64,000 nucleotides of DNA from contig OX940863.1 of assembly GCA_954871525.1 (NCBI GenBank), positions 1,960,001 through 2,024,000 on the forward strand, given 5' to 3'. Below the pieces are notes generated by a model that worked only from the letters and a program-made list of their open reading frames with translations, did not search any database and was not told the DNA's origin. Position 1 is the stretch's first letter; each line of letters opens with the position of its first letter. Shown here piece by piece: positions 11,523 through 22,760 of this stretch. The position numbers were made by a program, and so were the translations under genes. This DNA comes from Parietaria judaica (lineage: Eukaryota; Streptophyta; Magnoliopsida; Rosales; Urticaceae).

Positions 11523-14469
11523 ATTATTAGAAGAAAAAAAATTGTATTTTATTTCAAAGTTTATTATGAATTTTAAGTTTCTACTTTATTTAAAAGTTCC
11601 TCATGAATTTTAAGTTTGTACTGTATATAAAATATTGTCATGAATTTTATGTTAAAAGTTGACTCTTTCGATCTTGCTCGACTTTGTCTAAGGTTCCCCA
11701 ATTTGTCCGACATTGTTTTGCCACTACTTTTTCTTCTTTGAACAACATATATTTGAGATCGTAACAAGTATTGAAATTTTATCAATTCACATCAGTAGTC
11801 TTCAAATGCACTCAAACGGTAAATCCATTGCAAGTCATGCGTTGACCTGCCCACATGACAGCTATAAATACACACGTGTCATCAGCCCCGGCCTTGGGCC
11901 CAACAATTTTTGTGATATTTTAGTGTAGTTCAGGGCCCCAAGATCGATTCTTGAAGCCCACTGGATGAAGGTTTTTTTTCAAATTGCAAAGCTTTCTCTA
12001 ATTTACAAATTACAGTTATTTTGTAGGGGCCTAATAAAATATTTGCCTTAGACCCTCGTGTCATGAACCAAAAGTATAAAATATTAACTAGAGTTATTTA
12101 TACATATTTAAATAGAGAAATTACCCTCAAAAGTATTCAAATTAGGGATGCAACCGGTCAGTTAACCTGTTATTGTTGTTGTTTTTTTTATTTTTATATA
12201 TATATACTATTTGGTATCTTTAACCTGATTATGGTTATTCATGTTTTAATAACCTTAACTTATTTTTAAAAACCGGTTAACAATCGGTTAACCTAATTAC
12301 CGATTATCAAGATCTGATTAACTTGTTTGATAACCTTAACCTGTTTTTTTTTTTTTTTGTAATATAACATTCAACACATTTAATCGCAACAATAAAGCAT
12401 TCGGTCCAAATAATAACATATACCGGTTCAGAATAAATCGCAAATAAAACAACTCAGTCCAAAAGAAACATGTTGGTCCAATACATCAACAATTATAAAT
12501 AAATAAATAAAAAAAAATTATAGTACAACAACTCGATCACCAGAGAGAAATACCATACTTTACTTAATTCTAAAATTTTTAAATAAAGAAACTAGTATTA
12601 AAACTGGTTATAAAAACCGGTTACAAAAATAATATATTTTGAAAAATAAACAACCTATAACCTTATCCTGTTTGAATTCGGATACGATTAAGCTTAACAT
12701 GTTTTTCAAAAGAATTCGATTACGGTTATTTTAAACTGGATAGTTTTCTGTTACAATTTTAAAATCCGGTTAGTGGTTATTCTGCATACCCCTAACTCAA
12801 ATGATCACAATTAGTATTGTATTGACCCAAAAAATTGGAAAAACATTCAAATTTAACCAATTTTTTTTTACATTCACATTTTTATTTTTATTTTATTAAT
12901 TTACATTTTCTCCCTTAGTTAAGCTTAATTAGCCTCCAAAATACTTAGCATCACATTTAAATAGATGAATTAGCAATAAAGTACCCTACTTATCACTATT
13001 ATTGTTGTAGTTCCCTATAAAAAAACAAAAAACAAAAAAACTAACTAAAATACATTACATTTCACCTGGAAAAAAAGATACATTTTATTTTTATTTTTTA
13101 GAATTTTGGGGGAAGCACAATACTTATGATTATTTTTTCGTGATGTCTGCAACGATAATTGATTGAAGGTAATTTTGTTGAAAATCATCGATAATCGTTG
13201 AAAAATGTTAAAACGACAATGATTAGTGTGGAAAACTAGTTGATGACCACCGCAAGCGAAAAATCAAACGATTATTGACAAAAAATTTAACCTTCGAACC
13301 CTCTCCGAAAGAGATGCATTAAAGGTTAGAAGATTGACCAGAGGGCTTAGAAGGATTACAAAAGATAATGAAGTGTAGTCCAATCCAATTGCTAGCTCGG
13401 TGAACAGTTCGTAACTGCAGGGAATGATATTTTAAATATTAATAAACTCACGAAATGCCCATAAACCACCTAAGGTTTATGAGAATTGCCCATACTTTCA
13501 AACAATTCATTTATACCCATTTGTAAACTTTTTTGGACCATATTAACCCTAATATTAATTATATTTATTTATTTTCGTAATTAATTATTTATAATATATT
13601 TTAATTTTTCAAATTAAATTATCCTAAAATTATGGTTGAAAACTTCCCCTATTAATTAGATTTTCATTTAATTTTGTTACTTTGACCCAAAAATATTTAC
13701 AGTTTTTAGAATTTCGTAAATATATTTACAATTCAACAGGTTCAAAATTTTAATAAAATTTTATACATATATTTACAGTTTTTTAAATGTACGTAAGTAT
13801 ACTCATCAACAATTACGTTTCGTGTGAGATCCTTGGATTAATGTGTGTTTAATTCCTTTTAAGCCTTTGATTTCTGTACATGGGACAATGATTAGTAAAT
13901 ATAGTTACGTAAAAATTAGTTACGTAAAAATAGAATCGTAAATATTGTTACGTAAATATAATTACAGATTCGTAAAATTGTAGAGAATTGATTTGATATA
14001 TTGTTTTTAAAATACTGATTAATAAGGGAGAAAAATTTGAAAATTATACTGATTAAAAAGGACCAAAAAATTAAAAATAAGATTTGTTACAAACGTTAAA
14101 ATAGGGAAGATTAATTCAAAAAATATTTTTTTAATCGTTAAAATAGGAACGATAACTTTTAATTTATTTAGTTTGTTACATTTAAGGAAAATATTTGTTT
14201 TTTATTTTAATTAAAAAAATGAATTAAAATTAAACGTGGCTTAATTGGAAGGGCATATTAGTCCATATTTCAATTTGTTGGTGGTTATGATTACCATAGA
14301 AATAGGCATTTTTTTCAAACCTTGAATCACAAATGGGCATTTCCTTCATTTATCTTTTAAATATTAGTGGAAGATATTATAAGTCAATGGTTAAAAAGTG
14401 TATTTTTTTTTAAATAATATAAAAATAAGATAGATATTCTTTTGCGTATTTTTTGGTTTATTGAAAATA
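11523..14469. other. AT-rich intergenic region with repeat remnants
   Basis: No gene seen. GGTTAACCG-type repeat DNA lies at about 12230-12330 and 12600-12780, related in style to the block at 2600-2790. From 13440 to 14345 the DNA is strongly AT-rich with many short homopolymers and is probably old transposon sequence. Confidence 0.4.
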
Positions 14470-14840
14470 TGGGCCCAAGGAAAAACTCAAGGTCTATTGA
14501 CCGAAGTCAAGGCCCATCGGTCAAGTCTGAGCGCATTACACAAAATCCGAAAGACGAAGCCCAAGAGACAAGGTTCGAGACCAATGACAACCCTCAAAAG
14601 ACCTAGCAAAATGACCTAGAAAGGTTCCCGACTACCCGGTGTGGAGCAGGTGACCTTAGAAAGATCTAGGCGAGGAAAAGACAACCTTATAAGGACCTCG
14701 GCAAGCTGACGACGACCTTAGAATATCCCCGGCACGTCCTCGTCAAGGCAAGTTCTTCGGGTGACGACGACTTCTCTTTGACCTAGTTTTCAACGACGTC
14801 CTCGCTAAGGTAAGCTCCTCGTGCATTTGTCCAGAATGTA
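14470..14840. repeat. GC-richer repeat-like block, possible LTR fragment
   Basis: The block stands out from AT-rich flanks. It has an internal direct repeat (ACGTCCTCGTCAAGGCAAG at about 14733 and a diverged copy ACGTCCTCGCTAAGGTAAG at about 14801) and many AAGGCCC and GACGACGAC runs, a style common in retroelement LTRs. No partner LTR or target duplication was found. Confidence 0.35.
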
Positions 14841-14943
14841 GTTAGTTGCAGCAGTACATCCGGCACAATTCGAGAGAAAATTACTGGAATATAGAAGATT
14901 CAAAGAGGAAAAAAAAATATCAATTAATGATCAACAACAATTA

Positions 14944-15288
14944 TCAGGCTCGATTAAGACCATCTGGAAGTTGAGTACAACTGAAAACTCCATATTTATG
15001 AATCTTATCGATACCAACAGATTCATTAAGTTCAATATCAAAGTCAATAGATATATTGGATGCAAGTACAAAATCAGAATATAAAATTCGGCAAAGAGAT
15101 CTTGTAGCGATTTTCATACCTATAGCGTTACCGAGCTCTAGCTTGTACTCGGCAGTATCACGATTCTTATAAGAGGATTTGAAAGAATGACCCAAAGGAC
15201 CAGTAGGCACAACCCCGACCCACATCTGGTTAGAGGATAACATGAGGACTCTCAAACTGCACGGGAAAGTTTCTGAGCCAAGCATCAA
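14944..15288 (-). pseudogene. Open frame of unknown origin, possible fragment of an NLR post-LRR domain
   Basis: 114 codons. The pattern SSNQMWVGVVP and, later, ISIDFDIELNES followed by KIHKYGVF loosely resembles the C-JID domain that follows the LRRs in TIR-type resistance proteins, where a SDHxWLxYxP block is followed by an IKKCGV block. The spacing is longer than usual and no TIR, NB-ARC or LRR coding DNA lies nearby. It is either a gene fragment or a chance frame; I do not claim a function. Confidence 0.25.
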
Positions 15289-15654
15289 TATGTTTGACTG
15301 AATACGCCAATAACGCCAAAATCAAATTGGTAAATAAATGAAAAAAAAAAATCCTTTATAGCTTTGAATCCTGAGCAAATGAATTAAGAGATAGTGTGCC
15401 GGAGGTTAATATTATAATAGAACCACCCGCTAAGTGTTTCTTGATGCTATACCTGAAAAAGAATAAATAAAATAAATAAAACTCAATTGAATGCGTATTT
15501 TTAACAAATACGAGTACCAACCTAGTTTTGAATTCGAGTGCACTTAGCGAGATTTCGTGCCTCCATCTTTAATTAATAAAATAAAAAAATAAAATCATAC
15601 CTTCGTATGTATTGTAGTACACAACCAGAAAATCGTGTAGATATAATGAGTAGT

Positions 15655-15800
15655 GACAGTGGAGTTGAATGGCAGGGCAATTCTCCTTTGGCAGAAACAT
15701 GTACATAAAACCATATATATATATATAATATAACATGGATGCAATATATATAAGTACTACATTTATCTGCCAAGGGAGTATTGCACTGTTATTCTTCTCC
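15655..15800 (-). ncRNA. MIR399: MIR399 precursor hairpin
   Basis: On the minus strand the 3' arm (15673-15693) is a 21-nt miR399 sequence beginning TGCCAAAGGAG and ending TTGCCCTG. The 5' arm (about 15767-15787) carries the miR399* strand, and I count 19 of 22 paired positions between the arms. The loop is AT-rich, about 70 nt. Family knowledge: miR399 is induced by phosphate starvation through PHR1, moves in the phloem and cuts PHO2/UBC24 mRNA, raising phosphate uptake. Two P1BS motifs lie about 150-170 bp upstream (15939 and 15960), as expected for this regulation. Confidence 0.93.
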
Positions 15801-15938
15801 ACCAAGCTTGAAGACATGATCTTCATCATCTGTTATATATATTCATATTTCATGTGATATATATTTTCTGTGTTTGGTGATGAATTCATGAGCCATGGGA
15901 AGACAGATTTATAATGGTTGGATTCGCACAACAAGTGT

Positions 15939-15967
15939 GGATATTCGATGATGATAATGGCATATCC
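15939..15967. promoter_or_regulatory. Two P1BS (PHR1-binding) motifs upstream of the minus-strand MIR399
   Basis: GGATATTC (15939-15946) and GCATATCC (15960-15967) both fit GNATATNC and start 21 bp apart, about two helical turns. The site is palindromic in design, so it reads on both strands. Position upstream of the hairpin fits phosphate-starvation control. Confidence 0.65.
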
Positions 15968-17021
15968 CATGGATCATTCCGTCTCCATCTTCTTCAAGTA
16001 ATATTCCTTTGTTTATTTTCTTCAAAATATCAGTGCAAATAAAAAACTATATAATTACGATGCCCTAATGCATGTGATCGTACGTGATGAGTTGTAAGGA
16101 AGTTATCGTAAAACATATCAATTTCCTCTCTTGTAAGAAGGTTTATCTTCTTAATTAATTAGAGATATTATGAATCTGCTAATCACATTGTCGTCTTCAA
16201 GTTGTCACTCTCATGAAATGGCAAAAGAAAAAACCGACTGTTGTGAAGATGAATAGCCAATTTATGGGTCCTTTTCTTCCCATGAGAGAGGCCACGTTAT
16301 ATATATCTATGGACCACTTTGTAATGTTTTACTTTTCTGAGAAGCAAAGTGTTATATATCAATGGAATGATACAATGTTTTAATTGATATTATTACATAT
16401 AATAAACTGTATAAGATTATATATATATGGAACATAAATGAAAACCAAGAGTATTCTTAGAGTCAACTGAGTAGTACTATATAGTCAAAATTATCTTAAT
16501 AATAAGAAACATGAATGAAAACTAGAAAAATAAATAACGTTTCCATAAGTGAAGTTTTTCTGCTACAATATTAGGTCAAGCAATAACTTGAGGCTTTTAC
16601 TCTTTTTATTCTCGTTAACGACTACAAATAAGAGCTAATTTGTCGTGTAAACATAGTTTAGACAACACTATATTCAATTTGTCGTGTAAAACGACAACAT
16701 ATTATAGTTGAACTTATTATAATTACTTTCTTTTCATCCAATTATGGATAAACTTAAGAAACGTGGATTCACGTAGAAAGTTCCACATACTTCTCTTAAT
16801 ATATGGAAATTCATATCAATACAACTTATATGTATGATCCTTAATGGTTGAAATTATGATTAGGATATGTGTTGAGATATAATTATAATTATACATAATA
16901 TATAAATTGACCCTTGGCACCATTGAATTCACACGAGTTCTCAGTATATATTATGTCTGCTAAAATAATCTCTCGATCATTCGAGAAAGCGAAGTGAAAA
17001 AGAGAAGAAGGTTATATTCTA

Positions 17022-17051
17022 GGATATGCTCAAATTGTACGTAGCATATGC
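17022..17051. promoter_or_regulatory. Second pair of P1BS-type motifs
   Basis: GGATATGC (17022-17029) and GCATATGC (17044-17051) fit GNATATNC with 22-bp spacing, much like the pair at 15939/15960. They lie between the two MIR399 hairpins, about 1.2 kb from each. Six fixed bases recur by chance in AT-rich DNA, so function is unproven. Confidence 0.4.
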
Positions 17052-17670
17052 CGTATCACTTCTTCTGGAGCTCTACCTTTCTCATCAATTTTCTCATTGT
17101 GGTCCTCAGAAATATATATACACATATACGTAGATATAATATTATGTAAATTATACTTGTGCATCCATTTTTTGGTCTAGTGTACTATAGTGTAGTGTTT
17201 GACATCTAGAAATCAATTTCTTTTTTCTATTTCTTTTAGTGGACTTGTTATGCGCTCAATTTTGACCTATCATTTTCGAACGATATATATGAATACAATA
17301 ATGATATTGTATGAAGCATATATTATACGTGCCCTCTTTGAGATCATGGCTTCAACTTGTTCGATGAATAAAAGTACGTACACTAAGAAACTATTGCATG
17401 AGCACATGGTCAAGAGATGCTACTCCAGATTTCCGCGTAAATCTTATTAAATAAGAACATTCCACAGAATCTTCCCTCTATTTTATATTACTTATTTGAT
17501 TATTTAATTGTTGCAATTTCTTCTTACATGTTGATATATATATATATATATATATGATCAAGTGGGCAAATATTTGATGCTTGTATCTTTTCTACCGTTT
17601 GATGATGATCTAACGCAATTTCTTTCCATTGATTAGAAGTTAGAACTAAGTTTGTGATCCAAATTCGTTT

Positions 17671-17731
17671 TTGTTTACCCAACATAAACTCATTGGACTT
17701 TGTTTACCCAACATAAATTCATTGGACTTCT

Positions 17732-17769
<38 letters not shown>
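17671..17769. repeat. 29-bp tandem duplication followed by a 36-base G homopolymer
   Basis: TTTGTTTACCCAACATAAA and the following bases to ATTGGAC are repeated twice (about 17671-17729), then comes an uninterrupted run of 36 G at 17734-17769. Such a run can form G-quadruplexes and is also a typical site of sequencing or assembly error. Confidence 0.85.
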
Positions 17770-18251
17770 CTCGTAAATAACTTTTCGGATTAGGGTTTTT
17801 TTGTAATTTCTGGTAGCTAACTAACTTATATCATTCATTTACATGTCGCCTTGATCTATTATTATAACTCTTTTTCAATCATAATGAACTCTTATCTTAT
17901 GTACTTCTCACTTAAAATTCATGTATCTATGATACAATTTGTTTTTATTTTCCATTTGATTTGTAGCATATATGAAAAAATTTCGAGTTCTATAACAGGC
18001 ATATATTTCATCTATCTCTAGTAATAACGTGAAGTTTTGGACAAATAGTAAAGAATTGCATGCATTGGCATACAAAATTGAATGATTGTCATTATTTAAC
18101 CATGAAGAAAACACATAAACATTATATGATATCATAGACTATATATATTGGGGATGAAATTACTAGTTGGAACCGAATTGACCACGTCTCTCTCTCTCCC
18201 TCTAATCTATAGATACATACACACTCACATATATACGGAGCATATGTGATG

Positions 18252-18259
18252 GAATATCC
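18252..18259 (+). promoter_or_regulatory. P1BS motif upstream of the plus-strand MIR399
   Basis: GAATATCC fits GNATATNC and lies about 40 bp upstream of a TATA box (TATAAATA, 18297-18304), which in turn is about 120 bp ahead of the miR399* arm. This is a textbook layout for a PHR1-driven MIR399 promoter. Confidence 0.7.
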
Positions 18260-18296
18260 ATTGCATAAAGGAAAAGTGGAGGTTTGTATCATATCC

Positions 18297-18304
18297 TATA
18301 AATA
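18297..18304 (+). promoter_or_regulatory. TATA box of the plus-strand MIR399
   Basis: TATAAATA, preceded by the P1BS motif at 18252 and followed by the hairpin starting near 18405. Confidence 0.65.
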
Positions 18305-18404
18305 CATACTTGCCATCCAAACTATTCATCACCAACCAACAACAAACTTCAGAAACACATAGAAATATATATATAGTCATTATTAAGAGTTTGAGGAAGA
18401 AGGT

Positions 18405-18469
18405 ACTCATGAATTTCTGGGTAAGTTCTCCTTTGGCAGGTGGCAGAAGTACTTGTAGTACACACTCAC

Positions 18470-18556
<87 letters not shown>

Positions 18557-18625
18557 TTGTACTACTACTATATATATATCAGCCCACTGCCAAAGGAGAT
18601 TTGCCCCGTAATTCGTAATGTACCA
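18405..18625 (+). ncRNA. MIR399: MIR399 precursor hairpin (miR399d-like) with a TA-microsatellite loop
   Basis: The 3' arm at 18588-18608 holds a 21-nt miR399 beginning TGCCAAAGGAG and ending TTTGCCCCG, the ending known from miR399d. The 5' arm (18419-18440) holds the miR399* strand TTCTCCTTTGGCAGG with a matching lower stem (GAATT/AATTC). The loop is extraordinary: 81 nt of uninterrupted TA (18473-18553), itself self-complementary, flanked by further complementary bases (ACAACT and AGTTGT). Family role: phosphate-starvation repression of PHO2. A P1BS motif and TATA box lie just upstream. Confidence 0.92.
18473..18553. repeat. TA dinucleotide microsatellite inside the MIR399 loop
   Basis: 81 nt of pure alternating TA. 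The long open frames read through it are artefacts of the repeat. Confidence 0.97.
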
Positions 18626-19207
18626 ATATATACGTAATATTGGCATGGAAGCAACTATATGGCAGCATTGTGAGGTATTATTATTATACAAATATATATA
18701 TATATACACATATATATTTGTTTATAAATTACATGAAGTTAGATTAATGTGCTCGCATTTCATTTATCATTGCATGGAATATGAAGACACCTATGGAGGG
18801 GACATATAGAATATATATGGTTATATATAACTTAGCATATTATTATATTGTACGTTCTGGATATATTTGTATAGCATCTCGGCCACATATGCACTAAGTT
18901 TAAATATTTGCATTTTTTTTCACATAAAATTTAGATATAAGAAATTGTTTTTTTTTTCTTCTAATAAATATATGATTATTAACTATAAGAAATTGTTTGG
19001 CACAGTATCATCTAACTTTCAACCCTTGCATTGATTTGAATAATAAAAATTCATGTTCGTTTCTCTTTCATGGAGAAACTTTCTTTCGTAGTTTTTTTAT
19101 TTAATTGATTAAATTTCATTATAATTTATAGCGGCGGACCCAAGACTTAAGTTTGGGTGGCTAATTAATGCAATATATAGAATTTTTGAATCCTCCCTTA
19201 CAATATA
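18626..19207. other. AT-rich DNA between MIR399 and the Helitron
   Basis: No gene or clear signal seen. Short TA tracts at about 18690-18715. Confidence 0.5.
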
Positions 19208-21483
19208 CTAGTGAACGGCACCGCGCTTCGCGCGGTGGCGTGGTATTATTTATAAATTTGAACAGAAATTCCAAACAAATTAATTAGTTTGATTGTAAAA
19301 TTGTAATAGGAAAGAAAAACTTAAGAACTTATTAAGCACTAAGTTACGAAGCTATGGCATAGTTTTACTTATATATTCAATAGAAATGTTAAACAGATTA
19401 ATTGATTTAATTGTAATATGAGAAATTAAATCAACAAAAATGGAAGGGTCGCTCAAAATTTCATAGTTGTTAAAAACTGAAATGCTGTTATTTAATAACA
19501 ACAACAAAAAATAATAATCATACATGCATCTTACCAATACACATAAATAGTATTATATTATTTTCAATTAGCATCACGAAACTTCACTGCGTTGCCGGCG
19601 AGGAAGTCAATCGAGTTATTCTCGAGAAAGTCACTGGATCCGATGTTTTTCGATGTTCACCGACAAAGCTTTTGCATGTCTTGCTTGCCTTATGTTCGTT
19701 GAGGTAGACTTATATGCATGACGGTGATAGCATGTCATAGAACAAATAACAAAATATTAAAGAACATAAAGAACAATAGTGTAAGAAATAACAAACTACT
19801 CGCTTATTCCGTGGTTCGGCATGTAGAAAACCCTCGATATACACATTTATAAAAAAAAATAGTTTAAAATTTAATCATAAACTATTCTGCATTGAAAAAA
19901 AAAAATAGATAAAAAGAAAAACAAAATTGAAACGAACATGTTTAATCATAACCTATTTGAACATCGGGCCTAGCCTGCTCTAAATATATCTGTCACACAA
20001 ACAAAAAACTGAAAAAAATAATCGATAATCAAATAAATTTGAGCATGTGATAAACTGAATTAACCTTTTTTCATAAAGACATGTACGAAGAATTGCATAG
20101 TGATTCCAAAGTCATAGATTTAGCCAACTTTTTCTTCAAAGAAACCTGAGAAGAAAATTAAATAAAAAATATTATGATAGCTTAATAAACTGTTGTGTTT
20201 GCTTTAAGAATAAATCGGTAAGATAAAAAATGTAAAATAAATACGTACGTAGGTTTGAAAATTCAGCCTTTTCATGTTGTTTATGCCGTTGAATAATTAG
20301 CTCCAAAACAACGTTCTTATTTATAGAACATTTCATAGTTATATTTTAGAGAATGCCAAGAGTTTAAGGATAAATGACCTATTATTATATATTTATATTT
20401 AATGTTACCGTTATAAGAGGAATGAAAGGTCTAAGACTCTAAATGAATGAAGCAATTATTGTAATTTGTATTTAATAGTTTTAAAGTTTCATGTTGAATT
20501 CAATTGAAACAACTATTTGTTTTTTTTATTACGACTAATGGAATCCAAATGGCTTAAAACAAATGTTGGATTATCCAAAAGAAGAAAATAGAAAAGAAAA
20601 TAAAAGATGTGCATGTGTGTATTTATGTATATTCAAATAAACTATACATATAGTTGTATTTTAGATTACATATAGTTGTATATATATAATGTTAAGAAAG
20701 GTCGCATGATATTCATATGATTTTTTTTTTTGAATAAATTATTTTGTTCAAATGAAAAAAAAAATCTCCACCCAATGGCTTGAACTATTTTATATATATA
20801 TATATATATATATAATTTCAATGACATAACCAACGGTTGGTTTAGATGATTAATTGGTCTTGTAAATGCACACGTATTAACACCTATTAGGTCATAAAAA
20901 CATATAAAATTAAATTACTTCCCTTACTTTAAATGTGTAATTTGATTTAAATAAAAATGTAAAAAATCTCATAAATAAGAAATGAGATTAGCTTTGATCT
21001 CAAGCTGCCAAGTCGACATTCTTGAAAAATTGTCGCTTTATAATATAATATAATATAATATAATATAATATAATATAGATATATTTAAATTTTAAATTAA
21101 ATTTAAAATAAAATAGATGTTATAAATAAAAATGTTACAGACAGTATGATGGAACGATATCCTCAAGCTTCATCATCGGTTAACAATGGCTGGAGGTACG
21201 CCGATCTTTTCTTCCGCATCGCGGTGATTTTAATCGTTATTATAATCACAATGAAGTCTTACAGAATTGAAAATTAAACACTCCATCGCAAACCGGTTAA
21301 GAATTTTCCATTTGAAAACCGACAATAACACTATAAAAAAATATAGTGGCTTTTTAATGTAGAATACATTTCCTCTTCCTATCATGAGTTTGTGGAGGAA
21401 CAACAATGCAAACCTTGTTTCAATTTAGACTATTGTTAAAACTTAAAAGAAGATAGATTGCACAATTCAAATCGGAAGATAAG

Positions 21484-21484
<1 letters not shown>

Positions 21485-21530
<46 letters not shown>
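21485..21530. repeat. TA microsatellite within the Helitron
   Basis: About 40 nt of alternating TA. Similar shorter tracts occur at 20795-20813 and, outside the Helitron, at 25796-25830. Confidence 0.9.
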
Positions 21531-21536
<6 letters not shown>

Positions 21537-22194
21537 TATTTTTAGATACAGTTAAAGATATAAACAGTACACAAATTTAATAAAAATGGAGATTTTCATA
21601 TAGACGTAAAGACCTCTAACATGAAGCGATACTATTTAACTTTTGATATAACCACTACACAAATTTAACCCAAACATGCTAAATTTGTAACATATATCGA
21701 AATAATATGGAGCAGTAACATAGATTTTAATTCATATAGAGGTAAGGAACTCAAACATGGAGAAGTAATATTTAACTCTTCACACGCTATATATGGAAAT
21801 ATAGTAAAATATATATGATATATTTAGTATTAATAAAATACAAAGATGTAATTAGTATTTATAAAATACAAAGATGTAATGATCCTGAAACATGACATTT
21901 TACTTCTAGATAATATACACGTACACCTTGAGATGTACTATGTTGTGCCTTCATGATATAATATAGATGAAACTCGACGTGGTGCCCCTGAGAAATCTGT
22001 TGTAGTCCTCCACGATGTACATCGACGACTGCCCCTGCATGACGTAGTAGTTCTCGAGATTTTACATGTAAAAAATATTAGGGAGTCTTTTTATGTTCAT
22101 ATATCTAAAAACTAAAAACTAAATTCCTAATATAAAAAAAAAAAAAACCAACAATTAGGTAAATAATTTCAATAATAAATAATAAACATGCCAA

Positions 22195-22760
22195 GAAAAA
22201 TAAAAAGATAAATTTCGGAGAACATTACACAAACATTATGAGATTGTTACATGTTTGATTTACCTCGATTCTCCGGAGTGACATTGATTGCATGAATAGT
22301 GTTTTCAGAGGACACTACAAAGAAGAGATGGATTAAGCACTCCAAGATTTTTTTATTTTTTATTTGCAGGAAAGCACTCCAAGATCTAAAAACATTTGTC
22401 TTTCAATAAAAAAAAACGATCATATATTATATAGATTGTGACTCAAATTCATGAAATATATAAGAGTTCACAAAATAAACCATAATAATTAAAAAGAAGT
22501 GAGAGATTAAAGGTGCCAAAAAAAAGAAAAACAGATAAACTTCAGAGGACATTACACAAACATTCATGGCATTGTACATGTTCACTTTACCTCTATTCTT
22601 TCGGAGTGACATTGATAACATGAGAAGCGTTTTCAAAGGAAGCTAAGAAAAAGAAGAGGGGGATTAAGCACCTCCAGGTCTAAAAACATTTGTCTTTCAA
22701 TAATAAAAAACAATCGCATAGATATATTGTGACTCAAATTCATGCATTATATACAAAAAC
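22195..22760. repeat. Tandem duplication of about 300 bp inside the Helitron
   Basis: The unit at about 22195-22465 recurs, diverged, at about 22530-22760. Shared landmarks are ACATTACACAAACATT, GGAGTGACATTGAT, CTAAAAACATTTGTCTTTC and TTGTGACTCAAATTCATG. No frame runs through both copies. Confidence 0.75.

Larger units (their letters stand above)
15968..18251. other. Intergenic DNA between the two divergent MIR399 loci
   Basis: AT-rich with no protein gene. It holds two further P1BS matches (17022, 17044), a 29-bp tandem duplication (about 17671-17729) and a 36-base G run. Short TA tracts occur at about 17537-17555. Confidence 0.5.

Noticed and set aside
18310..18709. Open frames of 65-100 codons on both strands
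   Set aside because: They consist largely of Tyr-Ile runs from the TA microsatellite in the MIR399 loop.
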